A stretch of DNA of 64,000 nt from Phaeosaccion multiseriatum. Its lineage: Eukaryota > Ochrophyta, other classes. The notes beneath the pieces are model-generated. The model saw only the letters and a list, made by a program, of their open reading frames with translations, made no database searches and was not told the DNA's origin. Both the position numbers and the translations under genes were made by a program. Positions 51,452-62,430 of the stretch are shown piece after piece; the stretch's first letter is position 1, and every line of letters starts with the position of its first letter. The stretch spans positions 6,386,001-6,450,000 of the forward strand of contig OZ218950.1 in the NCBI GenBank assembly GCA_965112735.1, written 5' to 3'.

Positions 51452-54400
51452 GGGGGGGAGGGCGGAGGGGGAGAGAGCGGCAAGGGCACCGAGGGGCGAG
51501 GTGGCTGAACGCACATGGTCGAAATTCACTTGTTCGATAGCGTGTGACATCACGCAGAGGTGCTGCGTGAGCCCGCTCTGTAACGCCTGTAATGCCCTCT
51601 TCCCCCGCACCAACGCCCACTCACAACTGGCACAAACAGGGTGTGTACGCCCTGGCCGAAGCGCTGCAGCGCAATCGGGGCATGAAGACACTAGAGTTGG
51701 GATTCAACGGACTCACAGTTGCCGGGGTGGAGGCCCTGATGATGATCTTGGGCGGCTACACAGCCCTGCATGAGCTCAACCTCAGCAACAATCAGGTGGG
51801 GGACGTGGGGGCGGCCCACATCGCTACGGTCATTCCCACACTCTCCTCCCTGAGGTTTCTCGACCTGGGCTTCAATCGAATCGGGACCAAGGGAGTTACC
51901 GCGCTCATGAAGGTGGGTGCATGTGTGTGTGGGTGCGCGGGCGCGTGGCTGAGTGCGTGCGTGCAAGTGTTGTACCAAGAGTTTTGAGCAGGCCGACCCC
52001 CGACTTGTTCGGGCGTGTTGTCTTTCCTGTCTCGTCGTCTCTGGCTTGTTCTTTTGTCCAATTTCCATCGTATTCTCGCTCCCTCCCCCCAAACCCACAT
52101 GCACACACACCCATAGCTCCTTTTCACCTGGTATTTTTCGTGCTGTGCCTATAGCAATCATCTTGAAATGTTAAGCAAATGGAGTATGCCTTCGCGCACT
52201 TCTTACATCACCTTACAATACCCACTCCACTCCACTCCGTCCTCTCTCCCCCTACCCCTCTCTCTACTCCTCCCTCTCCTCAGGCCCTTCTCCAGAGCGA
52301 GATTACCCGCCTCACCCTCTCCGGTAACGCTATGGACACTGACGCCGCCAAAGCCATCGCCTACACACTCGCCCAACCCGGCTGCAGCCTCCTCGAGTTG
52401 TTCCTGGATCACGCCAATCTGGGCCATGCCGGGGAGCGGCACATCGCCGCTGGCGTGCTCAGTTGCAGGCATCTCAAGGTAGGTTGGTCCTGCCGGTTTC
52501 ACTTTATTACCTCGACGAGGGTTACCTATTCTATCACGATCCTCATATCGAGCATGATTGTCACGCAGTTGGTTCTTGTTGATTTTGAGTGTTAAATCAA
52601 CTTGTCATTGTTGGCCCTATGCCCGCCGTATCATCGAGCTGCCTTTTCCTACTCCTCCTCTCTCTTCCTCCCTTCTCCTCATCATGCTTCTTCTTCTTCT
52701 TCTTCTTCTTCTTCTTCTCCTCCTCCTCCTTCTTCTTCTTCTTCTTCTTCTTCTTCTTCTTCTTCTTCTTCTTCTTCTTCTTCTTCTTCTTCTTCTTCTC
52801 TGCCTTCCCAACGAACCTCCGTGCGATACCCAACGCAAACGCAACGCAGCTGAAGAACTTTACGGGCTTCCGCTTGGCCGCAGTGCTCGTGCAGCTGGGC
52901 ATGTCTTCCAAGGTGGAGCACTGCTCCAACGAGCAGGTGCTGGAGAGGATCAGAGACTTGTGGGCCACCCATTTGGGACAGCAAGAGCAGCGTCGGTTAC
53001 AGAACGAGCAGGAGCAGCAGCGACAGCAGCAGCTGTTGGCCTTACACCAGCAACAGCAGCAGCGACAGCAGCAGCAGCAACATAGGCAGCAGCAGCAGCA
53101 TCACTTGTTGGCGATGCAGCAGCAGGAGGAGGAGGAGGAGCAGGAGCAGCAAGTGGCCCAACTCAAGCCCCTGTTCATGGAAGCCCCCACGCCTTTCTTG
53201 CCCGCCTCGCAGGCTGCGGCACTTCAGAGCACTACTGCGTATCAACAACAATGTGCCCCTTCTCTTCTCCATCAGACCAATACGCCGCAGCAGGAGCAGC
53301 AGCAGCAGGAGCAGCAGCAGCAGATGTTTGGCCAGGGAACGGAGGTGGGTACTGTGACGAGGGTCGTGAGGTCGGGTTCGCGTGGAGAAATGACCTTTGC
53401 TGGCCATGGGGAAAGCTCTTACGGAACCGCGTACGGGGTGCCGGTGATTGCAGTTGGTAGCGCGGTTGGTAGTACACTGCTGCCAAGTAGCGCCACAGGC
53501 GGTGGTGCCTTTCGAGGCAGCGGCGGTGGCGGTGGTGGACTTGGAGGGGGCGACAACGACCAAGATATGGCGCTTGAGGGTGTAGAGGCTGCGTCATGCG
53601 ATACCTTCGGATTTGCCCTCGGTGCAGGTCTGGGGGGATTCTCCATGGGAGCGGAGGACGGAGTGTCTGGCGGAGGGGGGGAGGTGGGAGGACACCGGAG
53701 TAGGCTTACAGGTCACCACCACCACCACCACCACCACAATCATCAACATGCAAGGGCAAGAAGGGCGTCGAATGCCGGTGGAGCAGGAGGTGGGGGCAGG
53801 AGTCGTGCCAACAGCTCGGTGGGAGAGACAAAGAGAAAAGCGGGGGGGGGAGGTGGGGTGGGAGGGGGGAGGCAGAGCCCGAGCGAGACTGGAGCCGCTG
53901 TGGCTATCGTTGGGGGCGGGGGCGGGGATGGGGGTGGCTTACTCTTCATCGATCGGACGAGGCAGGTCTCCTCCTCCTCTGCGCAGACCACCTCCACGTC
54001 GCCAATCTCGTTCTGTTCAGATGATGATCATGTGTCGTCCAACGGAGGCAGTCCGTGTCTTCCTGCAGGCATCAAGACCATCTCTCCGCAGCTGCTGGAC
54101 ACACACGCAGCGGTAGGCTTGACGAGTGAGCAGATTCAGGAATTAAGGCAGATTGTCGGCCTGCCCTTCGACGGCGCGGAGCTGTGGTGCCTTCATCAGT
54201 ACTATGTGAGCCCGCCTCCCAATCCGCAGCTTCACGCCGACAACACTGAAGGGGGAGGAGGAGGAGGAGGAGGAGGAGGAGGAGGAGGAGGAGGAGGAGG
54301 AGGAGGGGGCATGCAGCATCAGGGGCAGGGGGGGGAGCACCATCACCATCATCAGGGTGGGGGGGGGGAGAGCGATGACCAGGGCCTGTACCCGCACCCG

Positions 54401-54859
54401 CCGGCAGCGAAGCGGGCAGCCAACAGCCTTACCAAGACCCGTATTGCGTACATGCCCCGCATCAAGGCAAAGCTCGAGGCTCTGAAGCGTGATGAGCACA
54501 AGGTCCTGACACTTTTGCGGCAAGTCAGGTACCTGGAGATGCTCTTCGCCAACCCCCGTGCTCCCCACCCTCCTCCCCATCCTCTTCCCCATCTGACTGG
54601 CTCGTGTACTGGAGCGACCGCCGCTGCTGCCTCTCCTGGGGGAACGTTTGGCAGTGCATTCCGCGCTACTGGCGCTGCCACTGCTGCTGGAGGATGGAGT
54701 GCTGCTGCTGCTGAAGGTCCTGCTGGTGGTGGTGCTGATGAAGCTGCCGGAGACGGTGCGGGGGTGGGTATGGGCGGCACCATGCAAGCACGGGGTGCCA
54801 TGCATGCACCGAGGACGATGGGGCCTGACATGGAGACGCTGCTATTGGAACTCGCGTAG
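50241..54859 (+). CDS. RI-type LRR protein with Gln/Gly/His-rich tail
   Basis: Five exons: 50241-50861, 51019-51366, 51640-51912, 52284-52478 and 52850-54859, all phase 0, 1148 aa. The N-terminus is basic/acidic and disordered. About eleven ribonuclease-inhibitor-type LRRs follow (LRLCYNALGDQG, LDLGFNQIGDAG, LYLSGNNIGGQG, LHLTFNSVGPDG, LQLSDNDIQDQG, LELGFNGLTVAG, LNLSNNQVGDVG, LDLGFNRIGTKG, LTLSGNAMDTDA, LFLDHANLGHAG). Three introns cut at the same place in the LRR unit, so LRR blocks were probably gained as exons. The last exon opens with an ordered stretch (FTGFRLAAVLVQLGMSSKVE) and is then Gln-, Gly- and His-rich, with two helical islands (LTSEQIQELRQIVGLPFDG; RIKAKLEALKRDEHKVLTLL). No NACHT domain is present. 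A scaffold or regulatory role is a guess. Confidence 0.82.
52685..52799. repeat. (CTT)n polypyrimidine microsatellite
   Basis: About 38 CTT units form the pyrimidine tract about 50 bases upstream of the acceptor of exon 5 of the LRR-Gln gene. Confidence 0.95.
54249..54308. repeat. (GGA)n coding for poly-Gly
   Basis: In-frame GGA run in the last exon of the LRR-Gln gene, giving about 19 consecutive Gly. Confidence 0.9.
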
Positions 54860-55988
54860 GCTACGCATGGGGTCAGTCGGTCGCTCGGTCGGTCATCTGC
54901 TGGTGGGACTGTTCATCTCTCTGACTCTCTTTCTCTTCTCTCTCCTCCTGATCGACACCTATGCGTGAAGGAATGGAAGGAAGGTTAGGACATGTGGGGG
55001 TGGGGCGCCTTCTGCCATGGGCTGCCTTCTACCACCTCCGAGCCGGGGAGAGAACGAGGGGGAGGGGGGATGGGTGTAGTCCCTGCTCGCGCGGCTTGTG
55101 GATGGGTCCTTTCTCCGTGTGCCTCGTGCTGCAGAGGTGGAAGGCGAGAAAAATGGGGTGTGGAAGGGTGGGGAGGAGGCCGGAAGGGTGTGGCCAACGG
55201 AGTCGCACCGCACCCACCGTGGTGAGGCTCTTTTTTGTATATTTCGTCAAGGTGGGGTGGTTTCTGCTTCTTGCTGAAACGGAGCGCGGCCAAGGGACGG
55301 GGATGCGGAGAGGGAGGGGTGAGGGGTGAGGGGTTGTATAGTATATGTCGTTGGGATTTGATTTTTTATTTTATTCAAGTAGTGAGCGGAGATTTTTTTT
55401 TGTAGACGTAGACGTTTTTTTTTTTAATTAAATAGGGAGGGCGTGTGATCTTTGCGGGAGTTTTGGGTGCTGGATTGGGGTGTGGGTCCGGGGAGGCAGA
55501 AGCAGCAAGAAGCAGCGGGATAATCTTGAAAGGGAGAGAGCCTTCCCTCTTTTGAAGATGGGAGGATGTGGAGCAGTAGGGGACGGGGGGTCGGCATCCT
55601 AAGGTATAATAAAATATGAAGCTATTTTTTCCGTCTCTCGTCCCTCCCTGCCCTTCCTGTAAGTCAATAAGTATCTCCCAAAATGTGGGCGAGCAAGCCT
55701 CAAGCAAGCACAGAACAGTGCGTGGTGTGTGTGTGCGTGCGTGCGTGCGTGCGTGAGTGAGTAAGTGGTTGGGTGAGTGTGAGTGGTGGGTAAGTGTGAG
55801 TGTGAGTGGTGGGTGAGTGTGAGTGGTGGGTGAGTGTGAGTGGTGGGTGAGTGTGAGTGGTGGGTGAGTGTGAGTGGTGGGTGAGTGGGTGAGTGAGAAG
55901 GGAGGGAGGGGCGAGTTCCAATGCCAATAAGCTAACAAAAGCTAACGACGGCGGTTCAAACACGAAAACAAAACGAGAGACATCAATA
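54860..55988. other. Intergenic, 3' end and TTC5 promoter
   Basis: The left part is 3' flank of the LRR-Gln gene with T/A-rich stretches near 55360-55430. A GTGAGTGGTGG-type minisatellite covers about 55740-55895, shortly before the TTC5 start. No gene is supported. Confidence 0.5.
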
Positions 55989-58640
55989 ATGGCACCGTCA
56001 GGAACAGGAGCCACGAGGGAGTCTCCTCCACCCCCCCCCTCGAAAGAGGGAGAAGAAGCAGCAGCAGCACCAGCGACCACAGTAGCGGAAGGAAAAGTAG
56101 CAGGAGAAGTGGAGGAAGAAGAGCGGCTTCTGGCAGTGGCCGAGTCGAAGCTGAAGGCCCTTTACGACCTGCATGACTACTTCTTCTCCCCAGAGCGATC
56201 AGAAAAGCTGGTGAGACTCAAACACAGCTGCGGGAGGGGAGTAATCCTCGTGTTTCACGTCTGTTATCTTGCATCACCCTCTCGACGGCTTTTCTATTCT
56301 CCTCGCGGCCCGCAGCTATCACACGACGCATCGCTCACCGTCTCAACACGCCTGCCCACCCAGAGTCTCACCTGCTCCCACGACATTTCTGTCCCCGACC
56401 CACCTTCCCCCGCCCCTGCCCTGGTGAACGAAACAGGAGCTTCTTCAGCAGGCGGCTCAGGAAGTGGAAGATGCCGTGGATGCCATTGGACAGGGAAAAA
56501 CCAATCGCCAGGTTCGTTTCGTCGTGCCTGTTGTGTCGCAAGCCTTGACGTGGGGCTTCCCGTAGGCCTTCTTTTTCCTCGAGCGTCTCCACTCTCGTCA
56601 GAACACACTCACACCCACCCCACACCCTACCCAACCTTACAGCGCTCGCGACTGTCCTACCTCCGAGGCCGAGCTTTGGATGCGCTCCCCACGTACAGCG
56701 CAGCCGCGGAGGCGAGCCTGCAGAAGGCAGTGAAGCTGCACCCCTCCAATGTCGATGCCTGGAACGCGCTGGGGCACTGCTTTTGGAAGAAGCGGGAGCT
56801 TTCCTCCGCGGTCAACTGCTATAAGGAGGCGCTTGAAAAGGTTGGTTTGGTTTGGTTGGCCTTGGTTTGCTTTGCTTTGGGTTGTCTTGCGGCGAGTGAG
56901 GGGTATGTGTGCCCCACCTCCCCCCCCCACTTCTTTTCTCCCACGCGCCCGCCGACCCTGCTCTTCTTCTCTGCTCTTTTCTCTTCCGTTCGCTTTTGTT
57001 CGACCTGCCGACGAATGCTTCCTTCCTTCCAGGCTCCCAATGCCAAGAGTCTCCAACAGCTCTCCATGCTGCTAAGACAGCTCACGGGGACGAAGGATCA
57101 GGCCCTCGCCAACCTACAGGAGTCTGTGCAGGTAAGTGTGTGTGTGTTGTGTGTGTGTGTGTGTGCGCGTGTTGTGTGTGTGTGTGTGTGTGTGTACATG
57201 TATGTGTGCCTACCCCCCTAACCCCCCTCACTCCTCCCCCCCCTCCCTAACCCTTACTCCCTCCTCCCCGCTATGCTTAAAGCTGGCGAAGCAAGCGGTG
57301 GCATTGGGTGTCACAGATGGCGAGTCTTGGTACGTGCTGGGCAATGCTTACGTGGCGAGCTACTTCAGAGCCACCCATGATCTTCGAGAGTTGGACAGGT
57401 GAGTAAGCTCGTCAGTGAGCGGGGGGAGGGGGGAGATGGAGTGTGAATTGTTGTCAAGTGTAATACACCACTGAAACTGAAACTGAAACCACGACCTAAC
57501 CTTCGCCTACTCCGCCACCCACCCACCCGCACTCAGGGCTTTGCAAGCATACCACAGAGCGGCGGCGAACGGAGCGGAGCAGAACCCGGACCTTTTCTAC
57601 AATAGAGCAAAAGGTGTGTGTATGTGTGTGTGAGAGAGAGAGGGGGTATGTATGTGTGTGTGTGAACATATGTGTGTGTGGGGGGGGGGGGAAGGGGTAG
57701 AGATGTGTGTGTGTGTGTGTGCGCGCGTGTGCGTGCGTGTCTGGGTATATAAATGTGTGTGTGTGTGGATGTGTGTGGGTATGTGTGGGTATGTGTGGAT
57801 ATGTGTGTATGTGTGTGGGGGGGGGGGGGGGGTAGGGGCGTGTAGGTGTGTGTGATTCATTCCTCCCCTTCGACCTCGCCCCGCCCACAACCCCCCACAC
57901 CACTCACCCCTCACCTGTCCAGTCCTGCACTACCTGGAGAACTACCAAGCCGCGGCAGAGAGCTACCGAGAAGCCATGTCCATCGACCCGCTACTGCCTG
58001 CCGAGGACACCCTCGACGATCTGCAGAGAAGCGTCACAAGGGTGGCTCTCAATGTGCACACCAAGGGCAAACTCAAGCCCAAGAGGCTCGCACAGCTTGT
58101 GGCGCCTCTCCAAAAGACGCAGCAGGTTCGTTTTAACCTCGTTTCCTCCTCCTCCTTCTCCTCCTTCTCCTCCTTCTCCTCCTTCTCCTCCTCCTCCTCC
58201 TCCTCCTCCTCCTCCTCCTCCTCCGTCTGATGAGCTTCTCCTTGTTCTGCTGTCACAGGCTCCGAAGGGATACAGCTTGGTAAAGCTCAAGGATCTAGCC
58301 GAAGGAGAGGAGGGAAACGCCGGAAAGGTGAGTGCGTGCGTGCGTGCGTGTGTCCAAGGAGAGGATGCGAGGGTGGGCTCCTGGCTGGACTGGCCTGGGC
58401 TTTGTTTGCTTGGTTGGCGTGTCAATATTTTTTCATCGCCCTCGTCAAGCCGAATCAATCAATCAATCAATCAATCATGAATCAATCCATACACCAACCT
58501 CTCTTTGTCGCTGCACTGCACCCCCGCCTCTCTCTCTACCTCTTTATTCTCTATCCGTCTTTCTCATCTCTCCCCCCCCCTCTCTCATGTCTCTTTCCCT
58601 CTCTCTCTCCCTCTCCTTCTCTCTCTCATCCCCCCCTCTC

Positions 58641-58671
<31 letters not shown>

Positions 58672-59621
58672 CGCTCCCTCTCCTTCTCTCTCTCTCATCC
58701 CCCCCTCTCTCTCTCATCTGTCCGTCCCACCTACCTCTCAGGCGGTGGCTCTGAAGCTGCTGGTGCCGTGCGGAGGAGACTCCCCCCCGGAGAAGTACGT
58801 CATGGCGGACGCTGAGGGAGAGGCGGTGGGTGTTTCTCTCTATCACCTCGACAGGGCCTCGTGTGCGGGGTACGTAAGAGCGTGCGTTAGTGAGTGAGTG
58901 AGTGAGTGAGAGAGCACCTGAGTGCGTGCGTGTGTGTGTGCGTGCGCGTGCGTGTATGCTTGCAGGACGGATCAGTCGATCAAAACCCTCATATTGCAGG
59001 AGCGACGAAGGGGCGCTTGCATCATTTGTGTACTTACTTGCCTCATCACTGTCGTTTTATTTGTCCTTTCTTGATGCCTGTTGCTACTCTACCACTCCTT
59101 TGCTTGGGTCGTGTTGCTGCCATGCCAGCTTCAATTCGAAGGACACGTTTATCGTCAAGTCTCCTAAGATGAGGCGGGTGTCGTACAAGAGAGGTGCTCC
59201 CAGGAGCGTCGCCAGCGCTAAGGCGGGAGGAGGAGGAGGAGGAGGAGGGGGGGGGGGGGGGGCTGACCGGCAGGGCTCCAAGGAGAGTAAACAAGCTGTT
59301 GCTGCTGGTGGTGGGGTTGCTGGTGCTGCTGCTACTGGTGCTGCTGCAGGGGACAGCTGTAGCGAAGGGCAAACAACGAGTGCGGGAGCGACGACAGCAG
59401 TGGAGACAGGGGAAGGAGGAGGACAAGAGGCTGCCGCGCACAAACGCGAAGATGGTAGCGACGATAGGGGTGCTGGTGATGGTGTTGGTGATGATGACTC
59501 GACGACAGTTTCGTATCGGAATATCCGGATCGTGGAGTGCGGTAAGCTGCACGTCAACGGAAAGTGCATGGAGGGGGCATATGCACCGGCAGAGGTGCAT
59601 CTTGCCAACTTTGACAAATAG
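55989..59621 (+). CDS. TTC5/Strap homologue (TPR + OB-fold)
   Basis: Ten exons: 55989-56210, 56437-56511, 56643-56840, 57033-57131, 57283-57398, 57537-57613, 57923-58125, 58259-58327, 58742-58869 and 59129-59621. The start ATG has A at -3. TPRs follow the TTC5 plan: LLAVAESKLKALYDLHDYFF, RSRLSYLRGRALDALPTYSA, AEASLQKAVKLHPSNVDAWN, ALGHCFWKKRELSSAVNCYK, SWYVLGNAYVASYF, YHRAAANGAEQNPDLFYNRA, VLHYLENYQAAAESYREAMS. The C-terminal OB-fold is VALKLLVPC, EKYVMADAEGEAVGVSLYHL, FNSKDTFIVKSPKMRRVSYK and YRNIRIVECGKLHVNGKCME. A Gly/Ala/Asp-rich insertion of about 110 residues separates the last two strands. TTC5 is a p300/stress co-factor and tubulin autoregulation factor in animals. Three donors are GTTCGT or GTTGGT rather than GTRAGT. 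Confidence 0.88.
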
Positions 59622-59912
59622 ACCCCACCGTGCGAGCGCCGTATATGGTGCGTCTCTCTCACACACACACCAAGGGCCAAGGGCGCGCCACATGACGAAA
59701 TTTTTTGGATCACCAACACTCAAAGGATCCTGCTGCTGGTGGAGAGCAACATCAAAATTAAAAAAGAAAGAAAAAAAAACATGCCTCCTCCTTTGGGGAT
59801 GGGCTGCTGGCAGCGACAACTACAGGGTCAGGACATAAGTTCTTGGCTGCCAGACATACTCTGAATGCGGTTCGTGCAAAGCGAAGGACTGACCTCCAGA
59901 GAACATTAGAAG

Positions 59913-60392
59913 ATGATGGCTCGGGGGAAGGCATTTTTGAAGCAGCATGCTCCGCAGCGGGGGCAGGAGCAGCAGGAGCAGCAGAAGAAGCAGCAGGAGA
60001 AGAAGGAAGAGGAGGAGCAGCACCAAAAGAAGAAAGAGGCTTCATTTCACAGTTCCTGTTCTGAGAGCTTATTAGACAGCGACGACCAGTCACCCCAAGC
60101 GCTGGAGGCCCTCGTGCGAGAGCAACAAAAGGCCGATCGCCAAGTCATGGAGCGTATGTATGCTAGACTCCGCCCACCCCTGGCGGCGAGAGAAGAAGGT
60201 GGGATGGGAAGACGGCCGCCAACAGCGGGGGTGGACAAATTGGCTGCATCAGCATACTCATTACGTGTACCAGCACTCATGACGCCCAAGGCTATTCGAA
60301 TGGCGGCAGCAGACTTTAAAGAAAAGAAACGGCATACGACTCTATTTCGAAATCAATCCATCAACACGAGTGCAATGCCTGGCAGGAAGTAG
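59913..60392 (+). CDS. Small Gln/Glu/Lys-rich protein, unknown
   Basis: A 159-codon frame starts with tandem ATGs. Residues 15-45 are Q/E/K-rich, likely a helix or coiled coil (QEQQEQQKKQQEKKEEEEQH). The second half looks like ordinary protein (SPQALEALVREQQKADRQVM, DKLAASAYSLRVPALMTPKA, IRMAAADFKEKKRHTTLFRN). No family is recognised. It lies 290 bases after TTC5 and 380 bases before the convergent poly-Gln gene. An intron-containing model with an upstream exon is possible. Confidence 0.45.
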   Translation: MMARGKAFLKQHAPQRGQEQQEQQKKQQEKKEEEEQHQKKKEASFHSSCSESLLDSDDQSPQALEALVREQQKADRQVMERMYARLRPPLAAREEGGMGRRPPTAGVDKLAASAYSLRVPALMTPKAIRMAAADFKEKKRHTTLFRNQSINTSAMPGRK

Positions 60393-60773
60393 TCCTACGC
60401 TCCGGCCCATTCCATCCACTCCTTTCGGAGAGCGAGCCTACGAGCGATGCAAGCATTCGCCCTGTGCCTGCCTGTCGCTATCGCTCGTCGCGACGATGCA
60501 GTGGAGCAGCGACGGCCAAAGCAGGGAGTCAATCAGCGGGGCTGGCCTGGCTGGTGAACGCCTCTGATCTCCCCGGGCTGGGTCAGGAGTAGTTGAGGGC
60601 TGGTGAAGACCTCTTACTTAGTGTACATGTATACGCATTTTGAGCACACCTTGCTGTCTTACTAATAATAATGGTAGTTGCGGGCTGGTGAATACCTCTA
60701 ACTGAACTTCGAAGATACATACAATGTACATATATACGCATTTTGTCCCCCTTCTTTCTTTCTCTTGTAGCTG
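60393..60773. other. Convergent 3' region
   Basis: It lies between two convergent genes. A 40-base segment around GTTGAGGGCTGGTGAAGACC (60590) is repeated imperfectly near 60677 (GTTGCGGGCTGGTGAATACC), each followed by ATACGCATTTTG. No gene seen. Confidence 0.5.
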
Positions 60774-61647
60774 CTACTCTCCCACTCCCTCCTGATGCTC
60801 CCGCTGATGCTCCTGCTGATGCTCTTCCATCACGCCCGCACTGATCTGTTCTTGCCCCTGGTCTTCCTGTGGCTGCGGCGGCTGCTCTTGGTGCTGCCCT
60901 TGATCCTGCTTCGCTTCTTCCGCTTCCTGCTGCGCCTTCCTTTCCTGCCGCTGCCGCTCCCACTTCTCCTCTTCTTGCTGCTGCTGCTGCTGCTGTTGCT
61001 GTTGCCTCTTAAGCTGCAGCTCCTGAAACTCCTGCTGCTTCGTCTTCTTCCTCTTCGGCTTAGTCTTCTGCTGTGCACCCTTGGAGGTCACATTCGCCGC
61101 TGCCCTTCCTCCTCCAGTTGTCGTGGCTGCTGCTGCTCTCGGTCTTGTTGCTACTGCCCTCGGCCCCTGCCGTTCCCTGCTCTGTACTCGCCGTAACCGT
61201 GTCACTACAATCATGAGGGTAAAGGAAGCGCGAGACGCACAAGACGGAGGAAAACATTTAGAGATGGAGAGCGATACGGAAAAACATGGGAAAGCGGGAG
61301 AAGGCAGCAAAATCCTTTGTGTATCGTGAGGGGCTGGGCACGGGTACAGCACAAAGGGAAGGGGCAACTCTTCTCTCTATCTCTCTGTCTCTCTCTCTCC
61401 CCTCTCTCCCTCTCTCTCCCAGTCTCTCTCTTCCAGTTTCTGCCTCTTCGGCCTCTGCACGGCGCAAAGAACCCCGATGGAGTACATGCATGCAAGGGGT
61501 GCTCTTCCACTTACGATATCGTTGTACTCCCTTGGATTGGGCAAAGCGCGCCGTCCACGCCTCGCTCATCTCCCATTGCCCCTCGCCAGGCAGCAGCAGC
61601 ACGGGACTGTCTCCCTTTTGCGGCCCGTCTCCCTCCTGCCCCTCCTC

Positions 61648-61713
<66 letters not shown>

Positions 61714-62214
61714 TTGTTGCTGCTTCTCTCGCTCTACTAGCGGCGGGCCCTCCTGCATCCAGCCCCCTCTCGTCTGGGATGAGAAGGGACCCCCCTCATT
61801 GTGCACTGGATGATGTGCTCTACTTCCGTCCTCCCGCTCTTCCCGAAAGAAGGAGGGTGTGTGCTCTACCAGGTACGGGTCATTGGCGTGCGTATAGCTT
61901 GGTGGCATGGACCGAGAGGGGAAGCGTGAGGCATGCCAGGAACAGCCAACCTGGGGTTCCTGAGGCGGTGCGGGCCCGGAGGAGTGATTCACCGCTGCTC
62001 GTGTGCCCCATTCGAGATGTACGGGCGCTGCAACAAAGGACACAAGGAGAAGGAGAGGTTGAGCTGGGAGATGAGACCACGGACTCGTGCCTGAGGCATC
62101 TTTCCCCTCACCTCGGTGGTTGGAGCCCGTGGGACGAGACCGGCGCGGGTGGGGAAGCGTGGATGACGGCTGGCAACGAAAGAAAGGCAAGGCCTCCGAC
62201 GCGTAGTCGCCCAT
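60774..62214 (-). CDS. Poly-Gln protein, unknown function
   Basis: Three exons: 62214-62112, 62027-61515 and 61204-60774 (stop), phases 1 and 1, 348 aa. It starts MGDYASEALPFFRCQPSS. Exon 2 has a conserved-looking stretch (YTHANDPYLVEHTPSFFREE) and a poly-Gln run of about 25 residues from the CTG/CAG repeat at 61650-61723, ending EAWTARFAQSKGVQRY. Exon 3 is basic (KTKPKRKKTKQQEFQELQLK) then Gln/Glu-rich to the end (EEHQQEHQREHQEGVGE), compatible with a long charged helix. The frame can be extended upstream of 62214 without a stop (NPLIPLDLP), so an earlier exon is possible. It is divergent from the plastid protein gene. Confidence 0.6.
61650..61723. repeat. (CTG)n coding for poly-Gln on minus strand
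   Basis: About 20 CTG units plus TTG interruptions; read as CAG/CAA on the coding strand. Confidence 0.95.
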
Positions 62215-62430
62215 GGGAAGGTCGAGAGGGATTAAGGGATTGAGGGGCCTGGGGGGGGCTTAGCGCGAAGAAGCTGAAGTTCGCAGCCTCCTCATCCAGA
62301 GTCACAAATGGTTTGCCCTTCCTTTTTTCTTTTTTCTTTCTCTTTCTCTCCTTCTTCTTCCTTACCACGCAGAGCCTTGCTTACACAAGTTGGCACCAAG
62401 CAGCTGTAGGCGATCATCGGAAAGGTCACT
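62215..62430. promoter_or_regulatory. Divergent promoter, poly-Gln / plastid protein
   Basis: The 216 bases between divergent start codons include a T-rich tract (TTTTTTCTTTTTTCTTTCTC, about 62318-62350) that would be pyrimidine-rich for the plastid gene. Confidence 0.45.

Noticed and set aside
59758-60093. Minus-strand frame overlapping the small Gln/Glu-rich ORF.
   Set aside because: Its composition is the Ala/Pro/Ser pattern expected opposite CAG and GAG repeats, and it lacks recognisable motifs; the plus-strand frame extends into ordinary sequence.
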